A stretch of 64,000 nt of DNA from Sipunculus nudus (lineage: Eukaryota > Annelida > Sipuncula > Golfingiida > Sipunculidae): contig CM049312.1 of NCBI GenBank assembly GCA_026874595.1, positions 79,938,929 to 80,002,928 on the forward strand. The letters run 5' to 3'. Of this stretch, positions 27,900 through 41,376 are shown piece by piece (positions within the stretch are counted from its first letter, which is position 1; each line of letters starts with the position of its first letter). The notes beneath the pieces were generated by a model. That model saw only the letters and a list, made by a program, of their open reading frames with translations, searched no databases and had not been told where the DNA came from. Position numbers and translations under genes: made by a program.

Positions 27900-29775
27900 A
27901 TTAATAGCTTTTATTCATGTTTTTATACACCATGTCAAGTGTTGTTTACATCTAGCCCACCTAGTAGTACAGCCTTCACTCGCATTATGTAACCCACCCC
28001 AGGCAGCTTACCTTGGCCCAGCTTGGCCACTACTAGCAGGCTTCCCCTCTGCCCTGCACTCACCCCCCCAGCTGGTGCATAAAATAGATGTTATAATTTT
28101 TCTGTATTTTATTTTATTCTTGGACATGCTACATTTTAGATTTTGTATTGAACCACCAGGGTTACAATGATTAAAGTGTACATTTAATTGTGTCGACAAA
28201 GTGGTGTATTGCTGTGAAAGTGTGGATGTTCATGAGATAAGTAATTCCTCACTTCAGAAGAGTAAAAACTTCACCAGGTGTGAAATTGACTATTAATTCC
28301 AGTAATTAATTAAAACTGGGATAGTAATTAGCACAATGATATTGTTTGTCCCTCATTCAACCAACAGTGTGTATACTTTATTTGAAAAGATGTTTTATTT
28401 TATCAAATTTACTTTTATTTTATTTTGGTGAATAAAATTAAGCATGTCCTGAAATCTCCAATGTGCAAAACTTTTTAATAGTGATTCAAGATATATTCTT
28501 GTAGATGCCATGTTGTGGCATTATTTTCTTTTAAAATCAGTTTAAACATTTATGATTTAAAAATAATAAAATATATGTGTATGCATAATATGACCCATGT
28601 TACTCTGTATATATAATGATTGCAACTTTTGCAACAATTCTAATATTTTAACTTATATTTTCAGGTTTTTTAATTAAAAATTTATAAACCTGTAAATAAA
28701 AAATGATTCAGATAAAAACTTCTTAATGGAAAAAGTGGATCTGCTTAAAACAATAGGATTATATATAAACTTAAATGCATTGTTCTCTTGAAAGTGAAAT
28801 AAAGGTATTAGTCCATTCTGTCCACTTGCCTGTCCATCTGTAAATTTTCGTATGCAACACAGTATCTCAAAACTTTTAGTGTTTTTCTTCATGACAGTCT
28901 TGTCAGAGTATTAGTTTGCAATTATATATTTAGAACTTTACTATAACCAAGTAGGAGGGCCCCTTTCCTCCTAGCTTTTCATATTCTTATATAAATGAAA
29001 AACATTACAATAGAATATTTCTACATCCACCTTCGTGCTGCCCTCACTTTTCCCTTCTCCGAACCTCATCCCAAAGTTAGCCTCAGTAAGCAAGAACAAG
29101 ATGAATCAGATATATTCATACTTTAATATTTTGTATAACTATTCGTCCATAGGTACCTATGTACATGCCAGAAATTATGTCAATATTGTGTAATATGATT
29201 GATCTGTTGATATACATGATGGCTGACGATTTTTGAATTAATTAATTCTATAATCGTCGTTTGCGTTCGTGTTTTTTATTCGCAACGCCTATAAAAAGCT
29301 CCTTCGTTCACTGAATAATTAACGTGTTCAAAACATGCCATATTACACAGCTCTGCTAGAAGAGCACGAGTTTTTAAGTTCAAAGAATATCCTGTTCTGT
29401 GATGTGCAATGTTACTGGCCATTTGTTAGGAAGGGTCATCGTGCATCCCCTGTGGGATTATATAACATAAGCCATTGGTGACCTAATTTTACATAAAGTT
29501 GCATAATAAATTCACAATGTATTGTTTCCAATTCTACTCATTATCGCTTAAATTTAAACATTGGAATACGAGAGTGAGATCACCATTGGATCTTATGTAA
29601 TTTGCCCAAAGTTTGTAGAATATTTGATTTGGGGGTACTATTTTGACCATAATACATTCATTAATTTAGAATAAATGTACACACGCGTTTTTTCCTGTTT
29701 AGAATCAATGGAATCAATGATAACAAAACACTTCTCACATTAACGTTTACAGTTTTGTTTATTCCTAATGAGTCA
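27900..29775. other. Intergenic sequence, nothing recognised
   Basis: AT-rich, with a short GC-richer, pyrimidine-rich patch (about 27955-28080) and no coding signal. I looked on both strands without finding a known family. Confidence 0.4.
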
Positions 29776-30055
29776 GGGTTAATTCCTCCTACAGTCTGTG
29801 TTATTTTCTCTCACAGTCTGGGTTTTTTCCTTTCACCGTCTGGGTTAATTTCTCTCATAGTCTCGGTTTATTCCTCTCACAGTTTGGATTAATTCATCTC
29901 ACAGTCTGGGTTAATTCCTCTCACAGTCTGAGTTATGTCCTGTCACCGTCTGGGTTAATTCCTCTCACAGTGTGTGTTATTTTCTCTCACAGTCTGGGTT
30001 AATTCCTCCCACAGTCTGAGTTAATTCCTCCCACAGTTGGGATTAATTCATCTCA
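29776..30055 (+). repeat. 22-bp minisatellite, about 12.5 units, splice-acceptor-like
   Basis: Units of 22 bases: GGGTTAATTCCTCTCACAG plus TCT, with substitutions (for example TATGTCC, TTATTTTC, CACCG). Twelve complete units and one partial one. The period is constant, so no unit has gained or lost bases. Each unit contains a pyrimidine run ending in (mostly) CAG. Confidence 0.9.
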
Positions 30056-30764
30056 AGGCATTAATATTCTCTGTTTATGATACAGAGTACATATAATAAA
30101 GCAAGGCTCCCCTTTTCGTTCAAAACCTCTATCTGGGAGACTGATGTATAAGAAACCAATATTTTGAACCACATTTGACTGATAATTGAAGAGAAAATTC
30201 ATATAACTTTATCCTGACATGATTCCCTTTACACAATGAACTAAAACAAACCATGTTTAATGTATTGATAAACATTTTAACTAGCTAAAATGACATTATT
30301 ATCTAAAATCCCATTTGAAAAAGTTGGTTTAAGTTTCGGAAAGTCTCGGACAGGTTTCAAAATGACTAGGACTCAAAGGACATTGACATATACTTGAACC
30401 TGAAGGACTCAGACTATCATCATGGACATTGACTACCACCACCGTTTCAGAGGGAAGTCGATTGCCATATTTCCTGAAAGCTCCTTATAGTTTAGCATAG
30501 ACACCTGCATGTCTTTGACCAGTATATACGAAAACCTACATAAAATTGTCAACTTTATATATAACACCATCAAATATACCAGGTCACCTGCTTTAAGCAA
30601 ATGTATTGTATTTACAACATCTTGTGTAAATCCATGAAACCATTGCCACAAACAAAGCCTAAAAGATGTATGTGAATTCAGAATAAGCATTATATTTAGC
30701 AGGAAACGGGTCATTACGCTTCAGGTCAATTAAATAGTCGTAACTCAGGCAGACTGAGAGAAGC
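30056..30764. other. Intergenic sequence
   Basis: No feature recognised between the minisatellite and the start of the degenerate repeat cluster. Confidence 0.4.
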
Positions 30765-33700
30765 AAAAGACTTTCTCTATAGCAGAAATGTCTTTACATC
30801 AGCAGACCGAATCAAAATATCAGTCATCAATGTGCATTAAAAGTTTCAAAGCGACACGTCTCAGTTAAGTGAGAAACATTGTATATGTTCAAAACATTTC
30901 AAATATCAGGACAAGCCTTTACCTGCTGAAGAGAAACAGGCATTTACTGTAATTTTAAAGCCAAAAAAAAAATAATAAATATAAAAAAATGCGTTGCGTC
31001 ATCAGTACTGCGTACTAGTATAAAAACTTTAATGATGAACAAATATACCAAGTTTCAGGAGTCCATGAATTCACAACTTAGAAACTAATATATACTGCTG
31101 AAGTAGAAATGTTTTAATTATATGTACATGTATAGCTGTTTGAATTATAAATAATCAATAGGCTTGAAATATTTCAGGACAATCCATAAATCTGCTGCAA
31201 AGAAAAAGACGCTTTTGCTGTAAATTGAGAGTCTTAAAAAAACAAATGAAATACGGGGAAATGAAAACGGGTAACGCAGGCATAGAAATATTTATGATGT
31301 GTAGCGCCACCGACCTTGACCAGTATTGCATTCAGTTGATTAAAGCTATAATGTTGAAAAAGCATGTTAATGTTAATCTAGTCAATATGTTGTAAATATG
31401 TTCACAGCCGGTTAAATCTTTTTCAAATTGTACATGATAAGAAGGATTATTGGGATAAAATATATGTTTAGTATGTTTATACCAAACTGATTGAATTTAA
31501 TATATTTTTTAAAAATTTGAAATAGGAAGTCAAAGGGTACTTTACCCTTATGTAAGCATCAGCCAGTTTTACGAGTTTTGCAGAAATATTAATCATGGTC
31601 ATTATTAACATTATCATTTCACGCCGATGCCATCTTATCTTTTCATTGACTTCGCGTTTAAACATAGAGATATTATGACTGGAAACATAACCTGAGCGAT
31701 GTCTTTGTTGGGAGCTTATTACACAGCTGCCCAATTCATAAATTAACCACACAATTTAATAATACATTTGCAAGATCTTTTTTTTTGTTAAAATATTTAC
31801 TGGAATCTCGCTTATGTTCGCTATGTATCAAGATCATTATAAATATCATGACTTTTAACCATCGAAACATATGAATACTAAAATAACACATCTTGATCTA
31901 ATTTGTTGCCTAATTTGAAACCATGTCTGAAAAGAGTGTCTAATTGTATTTTTTTTTTGTAAATTTAATCGTACTGTTTATAACCGGGACTTTTAATAAT
32001 GTCCTATTTAACATTCGTTAATGAGGCTTAACAGCTTAACGAGAAATGCTACATAGCAAACATTGTTCTCGGCTCACAGCGCATATAAGGGATAAACACT
32101 CGCTTTATTGAGTATTAATTCGCATTGTGCGATATTTGTATAGAATTTATATCATATGTGAACACGTAATTAAGCCATTGTTAGCCTAAGTTGAAAGTAC
32201 TGAGATCTTTCCGTGTACTTATTTCTTTGTGGTAATATTATTGTTTTTAATATGTTACTGCCATCCAGGTCATTTATATCTTTGTATGAACAATCATGTT
32301 CTTTTTTCTCTCTCTATACAAATTTTGATTATATTTTGCGGGCAATGCTGGTGTCAGAAAATGTATTATGTAATAATAAACTGGACTGCACAGCTGAAGG
32401 GGCGTTTTGACAAAGGATACTATACATCCGTTTGATCTGGGACTGGATTATGAAAAGTAGAGACATAAGGCAGGGTCAGGCGTGGTTCCATAGAAGGGGC
32501 TCTGCTGAAGCATACTGCTGATGTGAATATTAAGTATCACTTTTAAATTAATACCAACACATACATGTTTCTTGTATGGTAAAAATATTGTTATACCAGC
32601 ATATTATATAAACGGATATAAATTCCTCTGTATATTTTAAACATTTTGTAACACTCTAGGCTAACACGTTCTGTGGATTCAAAAAACACCGCGGGTTTAA
32701 CATTTTTCCTGGTTTTGACAAGAAACACTATTCGCTGGGTTAAAACTTTCGTGGATTAATCGTTCCTTGCCATGCACTTTATCAAAATTAATATGTGAAC
32801 AGACCTGAAAATAAACCAAAGATGAGCGTTTCTTTTTGTTAAAATTCCATTGCATGTTTGCGACTAGGTGTTCAAGAAGATAATCAAACAGACTAAACTA
32901 TGATTTACTTTCCAACACTGAACCATAAAAAAAAACATAATCTAAATGCCTGTAATGCCTGGTCCATCACCCAAGATGCACTTCTCCAAAGCTTCTATCT
33001 TTTGAATACAGCAATGTTTTTGCCACCGGCACTTCTTAAGTTGCATCTTCATTACCCAAAATGTTTTAGAAAGGAGGATTTACGGGAGGGTTTGAACAAC
33101 AACCGAGGAATATGTACCCACATCGTGCTGCCCAATAACTATATACCAAGCTCCGTGATGTGTTACCGTACGAGAGTCGAGGTCGCCAAGAATGGTAAGC
33201 TTATCAGACGGAGGAACAGCAGCAAATATAGCATTGGTTTTATATCTATTGTCGGAAAGGTTTGCAAGATGAATCATATACCAAATTTTTAAACAGTTTG
33301 CATATACAGTCCAGAATTGAGATTTAAGAAATAATCATATAATCGATTTCGCCTAATTAACACAAGAGCTGGTGAGAAGAATGCGCGATAACTACACTGA
33401 TTATAACATGTCCTTAACACTGCTTGGGTAGATGGAAATCATCTGTCAGATTTACTAAATGCTACATATATGTTAACCAATCAATTATCAGATATGTCTG
33501 CCATGATTTTGACGTGATTATTTCTTTTAAATTTTGGCCTGGTGACAGTTATATAACTATGAATGATTCAAATTATACCTCCATGAAGTACTGAGACGCG
33601 ACCATGCAATAAGTTTGTATACGCTTTGTCTATTTCAATTTATACTTGACCACTTATACAAATCAAAATTGTAGATTACTCTACAAAATATATCACAATA

Positions 33701-35440
33701 TCTGGTGCAAATTCATCATTTTAATTGGCAGAGAGTAACAGAGTTTGCTTTTAACAATATGTTGCTCATATAGGCGGCAAACATAAAGTTTGTACAACTT
33801 TGGCCAATCTAATTAAAAAATCTCGGAAAGATAGATGAGAATTTGGCTATTGGTATTGAAAAAATGCAATTAAAACAGAGCATGAATTCACAGAACCCTC
33901 TGACACCCACAATCTTCTCAAATCGACAAAACCTCGAGATAAAAACATTTCATTATAAGGATATGTTATTAACCTGTTGGGTAAATGATAATTACTGTAA
34001 CTTGAGAGTAAAAAAATACAAGTAAGATATGTAGTCAATGAAAACTATATAAGGAGCGCCACCAGTATTGTGTTCTGCAATAAAATCTATCATGGTGAAC
34101 AAGTATCCCAAGTTTCAGGATTCCATGAATCCATGGCTAACAAAATACTAGAACTGCTGTAATCAGACTACCAAAATATAAACTCGGGTGGCATCACCTA
34201 TCTTGTCCAGCTGCTTTAAAACCTTTCATGAACAAAAGGCTTGAGATATTTCAAGACAATTCAAGCACCTATTACTGAGAAACTGAAATGAAAGTCTTTC
34301 AAAGGATGACGTAGGCAATGGACAGCCAATGATTTGAATATGGAATCTGTTGCTGGTTGGTTATTGCCAATAATAAAAAGCACATCTTCACCTAGGGAGA
34401 CTGATACTTCCACATTAATCTATTTCAGGATTGATGGTCTGCGCCAACACAGCGTTGATGAGCTTCTCAGACATAGACGGATCAGCAATGAGAACTCTAT
34501 ATAGTTCTCATATATACGTTTATTGTCCCCAGGTCAGCAACGTGGGCAGTATAAAATTGCAACAATCTAAACATACACTGCAGATAGGAGATTATGGAAA
34601 GTAATAAATTTGAATGAGCCAAATTAACAGAAATACCGGGAGGTGCATCTGGATATTATTTATTAATTTCATAATGCTGAATATATATACAAAAACATAA
34701 TAAGATCGTGAATAATAAGATAACACCACACAATGTACCAAATCACCTCAAAGTATATGCAACATTAAGCTAAGTTTCTTTAAATCGACGATAGGGTTTG
34801 CTGGAAACTGTGTTGCACATACAAAAAGGAAAGATAAATTCAAAGTTTATACTGTTACGTGATTTATAGCATTACATATTTTGTAACAGCATATCGGAAT
34901 AGGTTGTCTGTCACTGGATAATAAATTATGTAAATCATTGGTTAATCATAAGATACGTAAGGTGTTTATGCAACATGGAAATGCCACAAAAGGACGCATA
35001 TTTATAGAAAGAAAGGTAAATACAATGATTTGTTGGAATAATCAGATATAAATTTTCCCTTTTTTGTAACAGACTATATATCTAGTAGGATTCAGTTTAT
35101 GTATGATATGTGTTTTACTATGTGTGGAGATGGAATATTTTGATTTGAATAAAATAATATATATTAGAAAAAGTTTGTACCCATCCCGCTATATTTTGTG
35201 CAAACCTGATGAGAGTAACCCAGGCAGACCAACGATAAGAAAAGGGCATATTTTATTGCTGAGATGTCTTTACATCAGCTGAACTAAGCAAATCATTAAT
35301 GTGCATAACAACATTAAGCAAAACAATATGCACCCTGGGATTAAATATTGACCCTTGTTGTAAACCCTCAGTCCCCAGTATACAAGTAAAACTGCTAAGG
35401 CGATAAAACAAAAAAAGTATAAGTCACGATATATTTAATT
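30765..35440 (+). repeat. Older, degenerate copy of the downstream duplicated unit, with internal deletion
   Basis: Blocks here match parts of the units A and B: about 33080-33760 resembles 35870-36490 and 45350-45950 (shared ACAAGAGCT-x-x-TGAGAAGAAT, CATATACCAA-x-TTTT), and about 34590-35300 resembles 43145-43520 and 52500-52870 (shared CACAATGTACCAAATCACCT, CTGTGTTGCACATACAAA). The LRR pseudogene and ACGG element that should lie between are missing. Short repeated blocks (GCCACC...TTGACCAG; CAAGTTTCAGGA-x-TCCATGAAT) at 31015, 31300 and 34060 add local tandem structure. Confidence 0.65.
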
Positions 35441-37379
35441 TATGGAGAAACCATAAACCCTTTAGTGCGATACTGGATGTATGGCTACAATATAACATAA
35501 ACAAGGTCACTGGAATGGTGCATAATAATTCAGGTGATATACTTTATTAGTATATATGTATAATGAGTTTCATCAAAGTCCATAAGCTTTTTGGTAAGTC
35601 ACCATGGTGCCGCCAAAGCCTGGTGACCTACGACCTCATTAAATATGCATGGATTATGCTGGATATCGATAAAAGGCGAGATATTATATTGATTCATACT
35701 TCTATTGTGTTTTATAAAAAATCCATCGTATTCCTCGTAAGTTATCGCGGCGACACCACAAAGTAGCCTAGTGACCTCTGATTTAGTAAATATGCGTGGA
35801 TTTTGCCTTTAATCAAACTCGGTCGAGATAATATATTGATAAGTAGTTAAAGTGAGTTATTTAAAATATTTTATAATGTGTTACAGGACGAGCGTCGAGG
35901 ACGCTTCGAGGACAAGCTTATTTGAGGAACAGCAGCAACAATAGGATTGGTTTCACATTTATATTATTTGCAGGTCTGCCACATGGCTCATATACCAATT
36001 TTTGAAACATTTTGTATATAAAACTAAGAGTTGAGATTTAAGAAAGTAATAATCATATAGACAATTTGGCTTAATTACACAAGAGCTTCTGAGAAGAATA
36101 ATAGATCACCACACTGAAATAGCATGTGTCCTCAACACTGCATGGTCAGATGGAAATCAAAGCCAAATTTACTTGAAGACTACTAATTTTGATTGTATCC
36201 AATTCATAGATGTGTCCATTGATTCTGACGAACATGCATATTCAGTTTTTCGTTTTGGCATGCTGATTATAAATTCTGATGATAATGCACATTCTACCAC
36301 TAAAAAATACTGAAAGTGCAATAAGTTTGAATACGTTTTTTTTTGTCATTTCAATATACACGTAAACACACATGCGATTGTCAAAATTGTAGATAGCTGC
36401 ACAACCTAGATAAAAACAGGTACTGATAGAATAAACATATAGTAATATATATATATGCAATATATAGTACAAATTCATCATATTATTGCCGAACAATGGA
36501 CCTATGGGTAAATGTGCTCAGCAGAAGTTAACCTTAAAAGTAGAAATTTAAAATAAAATCAAATGGAGATACAGTCTAAGAGGATTAGGTTATATAGGTC
36601 ATGGTTGGTTGATTTGATTGGTTTGTATTGATGAGTAAGAAACTGTTGCAAATAATATTTTGTGATCTGATCATGTGTGTGTTTCATAATGTTGAAACCG
36701 GGGCATCTGATTTGTGAACATAAGATCCATACTATTACCATGATCATTGGTTGGATTTGATACATTGGTTCCAATTTATTTATTATACCATTTTTTCAAT
36801 GATATAAAATGTAAACAGTTGCAATGTAAGTAAAGTCCCAAGGCCAAAGGAACAAGCCTTGATGAGGATTGGGGATAATGGGAGTTACAACATCTCCAAA
36901 TATGCATACAGGATATGAAACTTAATTCAACAGTGCATACAGGAAAATAGTTGATTAACAATTAAATATTTAAAAATAGACAGGCAGACTGGTAGACTGG
37001 CAAAGCTGATCACTTTATCTCCCACTCTACTGTGACAGGAAAATAATATAAGATGTTTCAAGTAGATTTGTTTTGTTATTAAACTAATTCTTCATATATA
37101 ATATATTTTATACAGTTGCATTAAAAGCAATGTCGACAGTGCACAGGTGCAAAGACTCCATGGTGGTTGAAGGTGGTGGTGGTGGGGGGGGGGGGGGTAT
37201 GGTGGGAGTTACAACGCCTCTGCATATACATTCAGGATAGGATATTATATCTTATTCCACTGAGACAGGAAAATAATCAACAAATGTTCGCATTAAATCG
37301 TCATTTTTTTATTACATCATGTTTTTCTCAAATTTATAAATGTCATACATTTGCAGTATAAAATATATAACCTGTGATA

Positions 37380-38085
37380 AGAATTCAATAAGTAGCCTAA
37401 TTTTTATTTTCAAATTTCGGAATTTAACATATTAAATCTGTATGTGTAGATACTGTGAAAATTTAATCAGACGTACTTACAGAAAAAATGTGTCATTGTC
37501 AAAGTTTGGCGACATATAAGGTACTATTTTATGCTAATAACTTAAGAAAATTACAAGATTCTAATCTTAATTGAATATTCAATTGAATTTTTGATTAAAT
37601 GAAGTTATAAAATTGGCAAAAAAGTCTCTTTAAAACTTTAACTTTTATTGTGGTAAGTGAATAAATATCTGTCCTTATGTTTTACAAAGTGCATATGTTT
37701 GAGCCAATGACTTTCATAAAAATTCCGTAATGCTAGCCCAATTACATGCCTGTACATAAGAAACATACAGGAAATTATTTATGGCAAATATAAAGAGAAA
37801 ACAGACAAGTGGTCTGATATCAGGCAGTCCTTATATGCGATATTATGTTTTTAATGGAATAAATTGAAATTTTTCCTTAATTTCTCGAAAGAAAGAAGTC
37901 GTACTGACCCAGTTCTCAGGTTGGTAGGATAATTTGGGGACATCAAACAGTATGGCGTATTTTGGATTAGTATGTATAACGGTTTCAAAATTTGCCAGTC
38001 TAACGGACGGACAGACGGACGAACGACGGACAATGGACCATAACTGTAGAATAGATCACCAAATATAGATCACAGTTATGCAATT
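37380..38085 (+). mobile_element. Dispersed ACGG element in unit A
   Basis: Reverse-oriented, diverged relative of the core at 26686-27350, followed by an ACGGACAGACGGACGAACGACGG tract (about 38004-38030) and a nine-base-pair hairpin, CATAACTGT pairing with ACAGTTATG (38038-38085). The same insertion is present in unit B, so it predates the duplication. Confidence 0.6.
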
Positions 38086-38362
38086 TCAGGTATCATGAAT
38101 AATTCTGAAAGAACAGAAAAAAACATATTTTTTACATTTAATTTTTAGAGTGTTTGCTCCGTGATGAGGACCAAGGGCCTCATCTTCCATTATAAAAACA
38201 AATACAAATGCACAAACAGCGAGAAATCAAAGGTGGCACCGGTTATCTGGCCAAAAACGACTTGAACAGCAAATTCCTGACGATCCACCAAACCAATCGT
38301 GGAATAGAATTGTTTTTTTTCTTTGTGTATTTACTGACAAAATTCTTCTGAAACACTCGAAT

Positions 38363-38587
38363 ATGTTTCTTCCCTGTAACTCGGATAGTATAGGTCACAG
38401 TGACCTGATTTCATGTCTCCTTGATGATACCACCTGTGCTGAAATGAAGTTTCAGCTACCTGATTCTGTTATAATTTGCGCATTGTTTAAGGGTGGACAA
38501 ATCATAACCAAGGAACATATGGACCATGCTCAGCTGACTAGCATGATGTTATTGCCTAACATTAATAACAAGAAGTTTAATATGTAA
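38363..38587 (+). CDS. Short conserved ORF of unknown function, unit A
   Basis: 74 codons, unrecognised. The central stretch (L-I-S-C-L-L-D-D-T-T-C-A-E) is conserved in the unit B copy, where a different upstream frame leads into it. No signal peptide, membrane segment or known motif. It lies about 1.1 kb upstream of the LRR TATA-like box on the same strand. It could be a gene fragment carried along in the duplicated unit; coding status is uncertain. Confidence 0.25.
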   Translation: MFLPCNSDSIGHSDLISCLLDDTTCAEMKFQLPDSVIICALFKGGQIITKEHMDHAQLTSMMLLPNINNKKFNM

Positions 38588-39710
38588 AAACCAGATTTAG
38601 TTTACTTCAGATGCGATTTTGGTCTTCAAGTCAACTGGGCTCTTCTTACGTGGTGTGTCATACATAGGTGAATACTATCAACCAAATCATTACTCGTCTC
38701 AGGACGTTGTACAAGAGAGAAAAAAGATTTCTGAAGAAATGAATTGATAATTCTGTTCCAACTTCGAATGCTGACGTAAGAGATATATGTAAAATAGAAT
38801 GGTTATTCCTAGAAAAAAAATTTCAGATGTCTTAACATGGGCTTCATCCCCGAAACTAAGGTAAAATAAATTATTTTCGTAGACTAGAAACGGAAGAACA
38901 AGGTAGAGGTTATCAGTTTTTAAATTCCTACGAGAAACGGCCTGAAAAAAAATATAAACATGTAAATCACATTTTAGGGTCAATAAATTGGAAAAAATAT
39001 AGAGGTTCCTAGTCTTATACTTTGGCAGATTTGAACGTGAAGATCAATTTTAGGGTCACTAGTTTGAAGCTCATCTGAGGTTTTCAAAAATAAGACCAGG
39101 GGTATAGGATTCTAGATGAAAGCTTAGTTGAAATTTTGGTACCATTGATGTAATTTGGCAGTCCAAACGAAAAAGGAAAAATCATGCAAAAGAATATATT
39201 AGTGGCAACATCAATGTTCAGGAAATGATTCAACTAGTCATGACCAGTAAATGTGCAAGATTTCATGAAACTAAAAGAAACCACAGCTGAGACATTGATA
39301 TGATTGCTCGCATTTCGAAATCTAAGAAACAGAGAAAAGATGCGTGAAAGTTAGAAAAAAGTATCACGCCAGATAAGGCCAGTAGTCTTGAGTGGCTAAT
39401 TAAACTCTCCAGAATTAATACGCATTTCAAAAATCAATCAGATCAATTAATGCAACAGTACAATTTGTGTCTTCCTTACATACGTCGTGACGGCCAGACG
39501 ACCGAACAGATGATAAACGCGTCAGCTGAGGTTAAATTTCTCAGGCTTACAGTGATGGTTATTGCAGTGATGGCATGGCGTTTCTTAAAAAAAATGAGGA
39601 ACCGTATCATAACAATTGACTTCCGCACGTTTAATCAATATAATACAGCAAGGGGTAATTTCGTACTGCCGTGGTTATGAGATTTGTTCACTGAGCAAGC
39701 AGCCTATCCC

Positions 39711-39718
39711 TATAAAAG
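39711..39718 (+). promoter_or_regulatory. TATA box of LRR gene, unit A
   Basis: TATAAAAG 80 bases upstream of the first in-frame ATG (39798), good core-promoter spacing for an intronless gene. The surrounding sequence (GTTCACTGAGCAAGCA just before) is nearly identical in unit B, where the box is altered to TATAAACG. Confidence 0.55.
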
Positions 39719-39797
39719 TAGGGCATTATTGGTGATTGTACATATTTGCCTGTACAGAACACAGCAGTGGTCCGTAGCAGCGTTACTGTAATATACA

Positions 39798-41376
39798 ATG
39801 TATAGAAGAGCCCATCATCAACTAATGTTCCTTCTATTGACAGGATCTGGAATCTAGTTCAGTTATTCTGGTTGCAGCTGTACAAAACATGAATGGGACT
39901 GCTCTGGTTTGGGTCTGAATGAGATCCCGCAGAATATTCCATGGAGTGTTCGTCGGTTTAATCTACCAGACAACAATATCATAAACGTAATATATTCAGG
40001 AAAACAAACATGGGAGTTAGTCACGTTGAACCTTGATTATAATAACCTGGAAAGTCTGGACGGAATAACCGATGCATTCCCAATGGTAAATGACTTGAGT
40101 ATCCAAGGAAACAACCTTATCTTTGATGGCAGACACATAGGCAATCCATTACTTAAAGTGACAGTATTGAACATAGCTCATAATTCAATATGATCACTAA
40201 AACAGTAAAGGAACTGTTTCCAAATACCAAAAACCTTCGTTTATCAAACACGTCGGTTTCAGATGAAACACTCAAAGTTCGCTAAGTATAATGGATCGTT
40301 CCAAGTGAAGGAAGATCTGTACTTAGATAATAACAATTTAATATCACTGACGTTTATCCCAACTCTCTTTCCCTCTGTAAAGAAACTATACATTAACTAT
40401 AACAAGCTGAAAAGTTTCATAGAAACAGAAATGATAGTGATGATCAGACTAGAGGGCCTTTACTTGAGTCACAATAATATCAAGCAGTCATCTAATAGCC
40501 AATGTATTATTCCTTGGTTTCGAGATACTAACTTCAATGACAGTAAATCAAAACTCATGTTACCAAACTTGAAATGGTTGGATTTATCATTGAACCAGCT
40601 TAACACCATCCCAACGTTAGATATATGTTCAGCTGGAGATTTTTTTTTGTTTAATGCTGGACTCCAGCCATAACTGTATTAGTGAGCTTAAGGATGAGTT
40701 CCAAGTTCTTCAAAACTTAAAATATCTTGATTTATCCCACAACCTTATAACAAGAGTTAATTTTCATAAATTGAAACGATTAAAGGCCTTGGAGTATTTG
40801 TATATATCTGGAAACAGATTGATCGCTTTACTTGTTGTCCAGGATATCCCAGGTACCTTGAAATGGATTGGCATGAAAGGAATAAACCCCTGGCTTTTAG
40901 CCAGTATTCAGGTTGAACCGCCCGTCCGGGAAAGAAGATATGGCTGTACTTGCAACCCAAATATCACGTCTGTAAACAACAAGACGGATGCCTTACGTTG
41001 GCTGTCTTCTGATTTACGAATCAGGACAGTTACTAAAACATCTGCAATTTTCATGACATGGAGTACTGACCTCGAAGTTTTTATTCCACACGAACGTGAT
41101 GGGAGTCTTTTCCTTGAGCAGGATGAACTGTGTTTTTTTTTATCAACGAGCTTAAGAGCACGGTAGTACAAGTGAATTGTTCTGTTGGAGAAAAAGAAGC
41201 TTTAGTATAAAACAAGGAATATACTATTTTGTAAACTGACTCTTGAACCAGATGGGATGTCCAAAGTTGGTACCAGTCCGTTTTGCACATATAAGAAGCC
41301 AACTACAGGGAGAGACTTGCCAAATGGCTACGGAACGACTGAGGATAAAATAGGTACATTGACTATTCTGCGATCA
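39798..41376 (+). pseudogene. LRR membrane protein pseudogene, unit A
   Basis: Would encode a short signal-like leader, an N-terminal cysteine cap (G-C-S-C-T-K...W-D-C-S-G), about ten to twelve leucine-rich repeats (L-x-x-L-x-L-x-x-N-x-L), a C-terminal cysteine cap (C-T-C-N-P-N-I-T) and a stalk: a cell-surface LRR protein of unknown ligand. Lesions: TAG at 39855; TGA near 40191 followed by a one-base deletion; a frame change near 40645; further breaks near 41130 and 41200; and, compared with unit B, a deletion of about 98 bases at 41375 that removes the entire membrane helix and stop. No introns are seen. Related to unit B's copy, not functional. Confidence 0.8.

Noticed and set aside
29776-30055. 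CRISPR-like array
   Set aside because: Units abut with no spacers; it is a simple minisatellite in an animal genome.
32900-33292. 130-codon plus-strand ORF
   Set aside because: It runs over the degenerate repeat block shared with 35870 and 45350, where the frame is not kept; no family recognised.
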